From NCBI GenBank assembly GCA_964650975.1, contig CAZYWA010000210.1:1-12233 (forward strand): a DNA stretch of 12,233 nt, read 5' to 3'. Each line of letters starts with the position of its first letter. Position 1 is the first letter of the stretch. The position numbers and the translations under genes were made by a program. Below the pieces are notes generated by a model, which saw only the letters and a list, made by a program, of their open reading frames with translations, had not been told where the DNA came from and did no database searches. Origin of the DNA: CAZYWA01 sp964650975 [NCBI: uncultured bacterium]. Lineage in GTDB: Bacteria > JADJOY01. Of the stretch, positions 6,603 to 12,233 are shown piece by piece.

Positions 6603-7862
6603 TCAGCTCCCGGACGAACCGAACGAGATGCCCTGGGTCGCGATGGGAAGCTCCATCACGAAGGTGGTGCGCGTCTCGTCACCGACGTCCAGGTAGAGCC
6701 GTCCGCCGTGGGCCTCGACGATGCCGTGGGCGATCGCGAGCCCCAGCCCCATGTGCTCCGTGGCGCGATGGGTGCTGAAGAAGGGCTCGAAGATCTCGCC
6801 ACGGAATTCGGCGGGAACGCCCGGTCCGTTGTCCCGCACCAGCAAACGCGCGAGCGGCCCCACCGCCTCGCCGCGCACCGAGACCGAGCGCGGGCCGGAC
6901 ACGGTGTCGACCGCTTCGCAGGCATTCTGGAGCATCCGGCCGAGCGCGTCGGTGAGCAATTGCACGCTGCCCCAGACCGTGGGCGAGGGTGAGGGACTCA
7001 GCGACTCGAGCTCGATCCCGCTTCGCTTCGCGGCGGGCGCGGCGTTCGCCACCGCGTCGCGCAAGATCTCCGCGATCGGGACGATCGCCCGGCCGATCGA
7101 CTGATCCTGCGCGAACTGGGCGACGTTCGCGACCACTTCCCGGGTGCGCTCGGCCGCGGTGCGGATCTGCTCGACGTCGGCGCGTGCCTGGGCCGGCAGC
7201 GACCGGTCGGCGAGCAGCAGCTCGGTGAACCCGAGAGCGGCCGAGAGCGGATTGTTGAGGAAGTGGCGCAGTCCCGAGATGAGCCGCGCCAGCGAGGCGA
7301 GCCGCTCGGCGGCGGGGGCCAGCCCCTTCAGATGGCCATTGCGGATCGCGTCGTCGAGCGCCACCGCCGTGATCTGCACGATGGGTCTCAGCCGCGCCAG
7401 GTCGGCGCGGGTGAGCGCGGGCCGGAATTCGGGGGTGCGGAAGAACAGCACGCCGATCGCCACCTCGCGGACCGCGAGCGGTGCCACTACCACGCTGCCG
7501 ATCCCGCGCTCGCTGAAGAGCGGCGCCAGGTGCTTCGAGAGCGCGGTTCCGTCCTCGGGCCGGACCAGCACCGGGACGCCGCCCTCGAGCGCCGCGAGCA
7601 CCTCGGGGTAGGCGTCGAGCCGGATCTGGAGGTTGCGGATGCTCTGATCCTCGAGGCTCACCACCACGTGGCCGATGCCGAGATCGGCCCGAGTGAGGAT
7701 GATCGAGCAGCGATCGACGCCCAGGTGCCGCGCCGTGAACGAAGCGACCGCGCGTAGCGTCGATTCGGTGTCGCGAGTGGCGAGCAGCCCCACGATCAGC
7801 TCGTCCAGGTCGCGCGACCAGTCGTCGGGCCGGAGGGGCGGCGGTGAGTCGATCGGGGACAC
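6603..7862 (-). CDS. Soluble GAF-domain sensor histidine kinase, upstream of glnE
   Basis: A 419-residue kinase with no membrane segment. Residues about 20-172 look like a GAF sensor domain (LRAVASFTARHLGVDRCSIIL ... GSVVVAPLAVREVAIGVLFF). The HisKA-like segment contains LRHFLNNPLSAALGF with the presumed phosphoacceptor His200. The ATPase domain has an N box with Asn313 (MLQNACEAVD), DNGPG (344-348), EPFFSTH (359-365) and GLGLA (372-376), the NtrB-like short form. The residue after His200 is Phe, where the family normally has Glu or Asp that helps phosphotransfer, so autophosphorylation may be altered. The start is GTG 7862; I see no Shine-Dalgarno and no earlier in-frame start back to the mtnA end. 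glnE follows after 5 bases with its ribosome binding site inside this gene. No response regulator is adjacent. A role in nitrogen control is inferred from position only. Confidence 0.9.
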   Translation of the reverse strand: MSPIDSPPPLRPDDWSRDLDELIVGLLATRDTESTLRAVASFTARHLGVDRCSIILTRADLGIGHVVVSLEDQSIRNLQIRLDAYPEVLAALEGGVPVLVRPEDGTALSKHLAPLFSERGIGSVVVAPLAVREVAIGVLFFRTPEFRPALTRADLARLRPIVQITAVALDDAIRNGHLKGLAPAAERLASLARLISGLRHFLNNPLSAALGFTELLLADRSLPAQARADVEQIRTAAERTREVVANVAQFAQDQSIGRAIVPIAEILRDAVANAAPAAKRSGIELESLSPSPSPTVWGSVQLLTDALGRMLQNACEAVDTVSGPRSVSVRGEAVGPLARLLVRDNGPGVPAEFRGEIFEPFFSTHRATEHMGLGLAIAHGIVEAHGGRLYLDVGDETRTTFVMELPIATQGISFGSSGS

Positions 7863-7948
7863 GTGAGATCCGGCACGCCGGTCGGCGAGTCGAGGCGGAG
7901 ATCGCGGGGCGTTTCGATCCAGCGTGGCGACCGGGCGCGGCTTCGCGA

Positions 7949-7954
7949 ACGCTA
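7949..7954 (-). promoter_or_regulatory. Candidate -10 element for the kinase-glnE unit
   Basis: On the minus strand, TAGCGT preceded by GG lies in the 102-base gap between mtnA and the GAF kinase, about 86 bases before the kinase start. It resembles the other two -10 candidates in the window (GGTANNNT). No convincing -35 is visible. If real, kinase-glnE has its own promoter separate from gatCAB-mtnA. Confidence 0.22.
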
Positions 7955-7964
7955 CCCGAGCAGC

Positions 7965-9005
7965 CTACCTGCCCACGAGCTCGCGGAGGCTGCGGGAGTA
8001 GGGCGCCGTCGCTACACCCTTCTCGGTCACGATCGCGGTGACCAGATCGTGAGGCGTCACGTCGAACGCGGGGTTGACCACCTGCACACCCAGGGGCGCC
8101 ACCTGCTGGCCGAACACCTGCGTGACTTCGCTGGGATCGCGGTGCTCGATGGGAATGTCGGCGCCGGTCGGGCACGCGAGATCGATGGTGCTGGTGGGCG
8201 CCGCGACGTAAAACGGCAACCCGTGCCGGTGCGCGAGCACCGCGACGGTGTAGGTACCGATCTTGTTGGCCACGTCTCCGTTGGCGGCCACCCGGTCGGT
8301 CCCGACCACCACGCAGTCGATCGCTCCTCGGCTCATCATGTGGCCGGCCATGTTGTCGGTGATGAGCGTCACCGGGATCGAATCCTTCATCAGCTCCCAC
8401 GCGGTGAGGCGCGCCCCCTGCAGGAAGGGACGGGTCTCGTCGGCGTAGACCGTCGGTTCCTTGCCGGTCTCGGCCGCGGCTCGCACCACGCCCAGCGCCG
8501 TGCCGTAGCCCGCGGTGGCCAGCGCGCCGGCATTGCAATGCGTGAGGATGCGCGGCTTGGCGCCCAGCAGCTCGGCGCCGAAATGGCCGAGGCGCTTGCA
8601 GACCTCGATGTCCTCTTCGCGCATGTGCACGCCTTCGGCGATCAGCGCTTGCTTGAGCGGCTCGAGTCCCTTGGCGCGGTTCGCGGCGAAGCTGCGCTTC
8701 ATCCGCTCGATCGCCCAGAACAGGTTCACCGCGGTGGGGCGCGTGGCGGCGAGCTGATCGGCGGCGGCGTGGAAGCGCCGGTCGAACGCGTCGAGGTCGG
8801 TGCCGGTCTCCTGGTGCGCCACCTGAGCGAGACCGAGCGCCGCGGTCACGCCGATCGCGGGCGCGCCGCGCACCACCATCGTCTTGATGGCGTCCGCCAC
8901 CTCGTTCACGTCCTTGCAGGCGAGGTAGACCTCCTCGACCGGCAGCTTGCGCTGGTCGATCAGCACCACCTGACCGTTCTTCCACTCGACCGTCTCGAAG
9001 GCCAT
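7965..9005 (-). CDS. mtnA: S-methyl-5-thioribose-1-phosphate isomerase
   Basis: MtnA converts 5-methylthioribose-1-phosphate to 5-methylthioribulose-1-phosphate in the cytosolic methionine salvage pathway. The 346-residue length is typical. Family marks include [17 protein letters not shown] (44-60), [11 protein letters not shown] (92-102), [20 protein letters not shown] with catalytic-type Cys157, [15 protein letters not shown] (187-201), [20 protein letters not shown] with Asp237, and IEHRDPSEV plus NPAFDVTP near the end. The Cys/Asp pair and the NPAFDVTP ending separate MtnA from the related eIF2B-like and ribose-1,5-bisphosphate isomerase proteins. ATG 9005 has GGGAG about 10 bases upstream. 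The gene starts 22 bases after gatB on the same strand, so it is likely in the gatCAB operon. No other methionine-salvage gene is in the window. Confidence 0.96.
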   Translation of the reverse strand: MAFETVEWKNGQVVLIDQRKLPVEEVYLACKDVNEVADAIKTMVVRGAPAIGVTAALGLAQVAHQETGTDLDAFDRRFHAAADQLAATRPTAVNLFWAIERMKRSFAANRAKGLEPLKQALIAEGVHMREEDIEVCKRLGHFGAELLGAKPRILTHCNAGALATAGYGTALGVVRAAAETGKEPTVYADETRPFLQGARLTAWELMKDSIPVTLITDNMAGHMMSRGAIDCVVVGTDRVAANGDVANKIGTYTVAVLAHRHGLPFYVAAPTSTIDLACPTGADIPIEHRDPSEVTQVFGQQVAPLGVQVVNPAFDVTPHDLVTAIVTEKGVATAPYSRSLRELVGR

Positions 9006-9027
9006 TCCGTGTGTTCTCCCTGCTAGC

Positions 9028-10470
9028 TCAGGATTTCGCGAGCCGCGCCCGCACCAGCTCGTTCAGCTTCTTGGGATTCGCCTTGCCGCCGGTGCGCTTC
9101 ATCACCTGCCCGACGAAGAAACCGAGCAGCGCCTCCTTGCCGGCGCGGAACTTCTCGACCTCGCCGGGACTGGCGGCGATCACGGCGTCCACTTCGCTCA
9201 CCAGCGCATCGTCGTCGTTGATCTGGGTCAGGCCCTTCGCCGCCACGATCTCGGTGGGCGGTTTGCCGCTCGCCAGGCCCTCGGCGATCACGGTCTTGGC
9301 GGCGCTGCCGGAGATCGTGCCCGCCTCGACCATCGCGATGAGCTCGGCCACGTACTTGGCCGGCCACTTGAGATCGGCCGGCGAGGGCGTTTCGCCCTTC
9401 ATGCTGCGCAGGATCTCGCCCATCACCCAGTTGCTCGCGGCCTTGGGCGTGGCGCCCCCGGCGATCACCGCTTCGAAGTAATCGGCCAGCTCCCGCGATT
9501 CGGTGAGCACCCGCGCGTCGTAGGCCGGCAGCCCGAGCTCGGACTCGAAGCGCTCGCGCCGCGCCGTGGGCAGCTCGGGAAGCTGCGCGCGCACTTCCTC
9601 GATCCGCGCCGGCGAGATCAGGAGCGGCGGCAGGTCGGGCTCCGGGAAATAGCGGTAGTCGTGGGCCTCTTCCTTGGAGCGCATCGACTCGGTGCGTCCG
9701 GTCTTGGAGTCGAAGAGCCGCGTCTCCTGGACCACCTTGCGACCATCCTCGATCAGCTCGATCTGCCGCTCGACCTCGTAGAGGATCGCCTTCTCGATGA
9801 ACTTGAACGAGTTCATGTTCTTGATCTCGGCGCGGGTGCCGAATTTCTCGCTTCCCATCGGCCGCACCGAGACGTTGGCGTCGCAGCGCAAGCTGCCCTC
9901 GGCCATGTTGCCGTCGCACACGTCGGCGTAGGTGAGGATGCTGCGCAGGGTGCGCACGTAGTCGGCCGCCTCGGCGGCCGAGCGCATGTCCGGGTGGCTC
10001 ACGATCTCGACCAGCGGCGTCCCCGCGCGGTTGAGGTCCACCAGGCTCGACGGCCCGTCGGCGTGCATCAGCTTTCCGGCGTCCTCCTCCATGTGCACGC
10101 GCAGGATGCCGACCCGCTTGGTGCTCTCGCCGGACGGGATCTCGAGATGTCCGTCGACCGCGAGCGGCAGCTCGTACTGCGAGATCTGATAGCCCTTGGG
10201 GAGGTCCGGATAAAAGTAGTTCTTGCGAGCGAAGCGCGACATCGGCGGGATCTCGCAGCCGAGCGCCAGCGCCGCGCGCATCGCGAGCTCGACGGCGCTC
10301 GCGTTGAGCACCGGCAGCACTCCCGGATAGCCCGAGCACACCGGGCAGGTGTTCGAGTTGGGCGCCTCGCCGAAGCGGGTCGAGCACGAACAGAAGAGCT
10401 TCGTGTGGGTCTTGAGCTGCGCGTGCACCTCGAGCCCGATCACGGTTTCCCACTGGCCGTTGGTGCTCAT
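9028..10470 (-). CDS. gatB: Asp/Glu-tRNA amidotransferase subunit B
   Basis: GatB binds misacylated Glu-tRNA(Gln) / Asp-tRNA(Asn) and phosphorylates the acyl group, so that ammonia channelled from GatA can form Gln- or Asn-tRNA. The 480 residues match the family length. Visible signatures are [16 protein letters not shown] (12-27), [19 protein letters not shown] (82-100), VHMEEDAGK (125-133), [17 protein letters not shown] (145-161), [13 protein letters not shown] (191-203), KNMNSFKF and [13 protein letters not shown] (271-283). A C-terminal YqeY-like tRNA-binding tail ends [13 protein letters not shown]. Cys27, Cys29, Cys42 and Cys45 form a CxC...CxxC set like the zinc site of many GatB proteins. 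The ATG at 10470 is fixed by GGAGG 6 bases upstream and by the ATGA overlap with gatA. The same frame is open far upstream, but that part is antisense-type shadow inside gatA. Confidence 0.98.
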   Translation of the reverse strand: MSTNGQWETVIGLEVHAQLKTHTKLFCSCSTRFGEAPNSNTCPVCSGYPGVLPVLNASAVELAMRAALALGCEIPPMSRFARKNYFYPDLPKGYQISQYELPLAVDGHLEIPSGESTKRVGILRVHMEEDAGKLMHADGPSSLVDLNRAGTPLVEIVSHPDMRSAAEAADYVRTLRSILTYADVCDGNMAEGSLRCDANVSVRPMGSEKFGTRAEIKNMNSFKFIEKAILYEVERQIELIEDGRKVVQETRLFDSKTGRTESMRSKEEAHDYRYFPEPDLPPLLISPARIEEVRAQLPELPTARRERFESELGLPAYDARVLTESRELADYFEAVIAGGATPKAASNWVMGEILRSMKGETPSPADLKWPAKYVAELIAMVEAGTISGSAAKTVIAEGLASGKPPTEIVAAKGLTQINDDDALVSEVDAVIAASPGEVEKFRAGKEALLGFFVGQVMKRTGGKANPKKLNELVRARLAKS

Positions 10471-11951
10471 CGCGCACCTCCGTCGAGCGGCGCCACGCGA
10501 TTCTTCCAGCCCGACGACGCCTCGCACGCTCCCGCGACGCGATAGAGCGTGTCCTCGCGGAGCGGCGGACCGACCACCTGCAACCCGATCGGCAACCCCG
10601 CCGACGAGGCCCCGCACGGCACGCTGATCCCCGGCAAGCCCGCCAGGTTCACGCCGATGGTGAGAATGTCGGAGAGATAGAGACGCAGCGGATCTCCCGC
10701 GGTCTCGCCGATCTTGAAGGGCGGCTCGGGCGCCACCGGCATGACCAGCGCGTCGCAGCGCGTGAACGCCTTCTCGTAGTCGCGCCGCACCAGCGTCCGC
10801 ACTTGCTGGGCCTTGCGGTAGTAGGCGTCGTAATAGCCGGCCGAGAGCACGTAGGTTCCGATCAGGATGCGGCGCTTGACCTCGTCGCCGAATCCGGCGG
10901 AACGGGTCTTCTGGTACATGTCGACCAGCGAGCCGTCCTGGCCGGCGCGCAGGCCGTAGCGCACGCCATCGTAACGGGCCAGGTTCGACGACGCTTCGGC
11001 CGGCGCCAGCACGTAGTAAGTCGCCACCGCATAAGGCGTGTGCGGCAGCTCGACCTCGACGATCTCGGCGCCGTCCTTCTCGAGACGCTCGATCGCCGCG
11101 CGGACACCCGCGCCCACCTCGGCGTCGAGCCCCTCGCCGAAGGCCTCCTTCGGCATGCCCAGCTTGAGGCCCTTCACGCCTTGGCCGCAGCTTTCGGTCC
11201 AGCGCGCGGTCGGCACGTCGAGACTCGTGGCATCGCGAGGATCGTGACCCGCGATCGCCTCGAGCATCAGCGCGTTGTCTTCCACGGTGCGCGCGAGCGG
11301 CCCCACCTGATCGAGGCTCGAGGCGAAGGCCACCAGGCCGTAGCGGCTCACCCGCCCGTAGGTGGGCTTGATGCCGACCACACCGCAGAACGAAGCCGGC
11401 TGGCGGATCGACCCACCGGTGTCGGACCCGAGCGAGCCGAAGCACTCGCCGGCCGCGACCGCCGCGGCCGATCCGCCGCTCGATCCGCCCGGCACGTAGT
11501 CGAGGTTCCACGGATTGTGCGTGGGGCCGTAGGCCGAGTTCTCGGTGGTCGAGCCCATCGCGAACTCGTCCATGTTGAGCTTGCCGACCAGCACCGCTCC
11601 CGCGGCCTTGAGGCGCGCGACGCAGGTGGCGTCGTAGGGCGACACGAACGGCTCCAGGATCTTCGACCCGCACGTGGTGATGGTTCCGGTGGCGGCGAGC
11701 ACGTCCTTGATCGCGATCGGTACTCCCGCGAGGGGGCCTGGGTTCTCCCCGGCGCGAGCTTGCGCGTCGGCGGCGCGCGCCGCGGCCAGCGCGCCTTCGC
11801 GGTCCTGATGGATGAACGAGTGGACCCGGCTCTCGACCTCGTCGATCCGCGCCAGCGTCGCGCCCAGCAGGTCCTCGGCCGACACCTTGCGCGCTCGCAC
11901 GCGGCGCGCGGCTTCGGCGAGGGAAAGCTTCCAGAGGGAGTCGTCGCTCAT
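10467..11951 (-). CDS. gatA: Asp/Glu-tRNA amidotransferase subunit A (amidase/glutaminase)
   Basis: GatA hydrolyses glutamine and delivers ammonia to GatB. The 494-residue protein has the amidase-signature layout: [12 protein letters not shown] with Lys82, [15 protein letters not shown] (120-134), [16 protein letters not shown] with Ser157, and [16 protein letters not shown] with the nucleophile Ser181. Lys82-Ser157-Ser181 form the Ser-cisSer-Lys triad, in the same spacing as S. aureus GatA (79/154/178). [23 protein letters not shown] is the GatA-specific form, which separates it from general amidases. The C-terminal part has LPGISVPCG and GLQVVGPP. The ATG at 11951 has no good Shine-Dalgarno sequence. 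A small open frame upstream ends in TGA overlapping this ATG, which might supply ribosomes. The stop overlaps the gatB start as ATGA (10470-10467). Confidence 0.98.
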   Translation of the reverse strand: MSDDSLWKLSLAEAARRVRARKVSAEDLLGATLARIDEVESRVHSFIHQDREGALAAARAADAQARAGENPGPLAGVPIAIKDVLAATGTITTCGSKILEPFVSPYDATCVARLKAAGAVLVGKLNMDEFAMGSTTENSAYGPTHNPWNLDYVPGGSSGGSAAAVAAGECFGSLGSDTGGSIRQPASFCGVVGIKPTYGRVSRYGLVAFASSLDQVGPLARTVEDNALMLEAIAGHDPRDATSLDVPTARWTESCGQGVKGLKLGMPKEAFGEGLDAEVGAGVRAAIERLEKDGAEIVEVELPHTPYAVATYYVLAPAEASSNLARYDGVRYGLRAGQDGSLVDMYQKTRSAGFGDEVKRRILIGTYVLSAGYYDAYYRKAQQVRTLVRRDYEKAFTRCDALVMPVAPEPPFKIGETAGDPLRLYLSDILTIGVNLAGLPGISVPCGASSAGLPIGLQVVGPPLREDTLYRVAGACEASSGWKNRVAPLDGGAR

Positions 11952-12055
11952 GAGGCCGCTTGCTCGATGGCGGGCACCGAGCCCAGTTCGTGGCCGCGAG
12001 CCGCGCCGCCGGTCCGCGATCGCTTCGAGGGCGGCGGCAGGCGGTCGCGCACCTG

Positions 12056-12233
12056 TTACTCGATCACCTTGGGCACCGTGTAGAGCCGGTCCCGGCGTCC
12101 TGGAGCGCGCTCGAGGATCGCAGCGTCCAGACCGGACGGGATCGCGTCGTCGGTCCGCAGCGGACAGGAAACGTCGAGGATGTGCGCCGTGGGCGGCACC
12201 GCGACCGGATCGAGCGTCCCGAGCTCGTCGAGC
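12056..12233 (-). CDS. gatC: Asp/Glu-tRNA amidotransferase subunit C, C-terminal part (cut by window edge)
   Basis: The minus strand is open from the window edge to a TAA at 12058-12056 and encodes 58 residues with no start codon in the window. It reads LDELGTLDPVAVPPTAH, then DVSCPLRTDDAIPSG, and ends RDRLYTVPKVIE. GatC proteins typically have a 'L-x-x-x-x-V-x-P-T-x-H' stretch, a 'LR-x-D' segment and a 'F/Y-x-V-P-K-V-I-E' ending, and all three are present. GatC is the small clamp that holds GatA to GatB. Its position directly upstream of gatA and gatB supports the call. Roughly the first 35-40 residues lie outside. A 104-base gap separates it from gatA, longer than the overlap between gatA and gatB. 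Confidence 0.95.
   Translation of the reverse strand, partial: LDELGTLDPVAVPPTAHILDVSCPLRTDDAIPSGLDAAILERAPGRRDRLYTVPKVIE

Noticed and set aside
5014-6696. 560-residue plus-strand open frame opposite glnE
   Set aside because: It lies antisense to a gene with intact catalytic motifs, is Arg/Gly/Ala-rich without domain character, and arises from GC-biased codon positions.
6679-8985. 768-residue minus-strand open frame across mtnA and the GAF kinase
   Set aside because: Out-of-frame shadow of two well-supported genes; composition is Arg/Ala/Gly/Pro low complexity.
10471-11673. Upstream extension of the gatB frame as a gatA-gatB fusion or long N-terminus
   Set aside because: The extension runs out of frame through gatA. 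The conserved GatB N-terminus begins at the ATG at 10470, which has GGAGG.
12056-12058. Premature stop or frameshift in gatC
   Set aside because: The protein ends exactly at the family's usual VPKVIE terminus, so the TAA is the normal stop.
10803-12083. 426-residue plus-strand frame opposite gatA and gatC
   Set aside because: Antisense shadow of conserved genes, with no motif and no ribosome binding site noted.
1-12233. tRNA, rRNA, CRISPR, insertion sequence, phage or defence genes
   Set aside because: Reading both strands gave no cloverleaf, repeat-spacer pattern, transposase motif or known defence domain; all long stretches are accounted for by the listed genes.

Overview
The window looks like a core-genome segment of a very GC-rich bacterium (by eye about 70% G+C, strongly GC-biased third codon positions, long antisense open frames). 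A GatCAB tRNA amidotransferase, a full-length bifunctional GlnE and lipoprotein/ABC-exporter features suggest a Gram-negative-type or deep-branching lineage, such as a myxobacterium-like or Candidatus Eisenbacteria-like organism. That placement is inference from gene content and composition; there is no rRNA or other phylogenetic marker here.

Plus-strand left part (1-3387): the last 40 codons of an MsbA-like ABC exporter overlap by GTGA the start of a PhzF-family isomerase. A 187-base gap follows, holding a set of competing inverted repeats and a candidate leaderless promoter. Next come a membrane-bound orphan sensor histidine kinase and then, after a gap with two more hairpins, a small lipoprotein of unknown function with a Ca-loop-like acidic motif.

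Minus-strand right part (3409-12233), in transcription order: gatC (3' part only, entering from the window edge), gatA, gatB, mtnA, then a 102-base gap, a cytoplasmic GAF-domain histidine kinase and glnE. gatA and gatB overlap by ATGA, mtnA starts 22 bases after gatB, and glnE starts 5 bases after the kinase stop codon. Two transcription units are likely: gatCAB-mtnA and kinase-glnE. They meet the plus-strand unit tail to tail at 3388-3408, where a short imperfect hairpin sits.

Functionally the right part joins tRNA-dependent Gln/Asn synthesis (GatCAB), methionine salvage (MtnA) and post-translational control of glutamine synthetase (GlnE). The GAF kinase coupled to glnE is the most suggestive link to nitrogen sensing, and its H-box is atypical. 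I see no mobile element, CRISPR array, tRNA or rRNA gene, phage or defence module. Nothing here is clearly a new system; the points worth a second look are the kinase-glnE pair, the intergenic hairpin set, the unknown lipoprotein and the small open frame between gatC and gatA.
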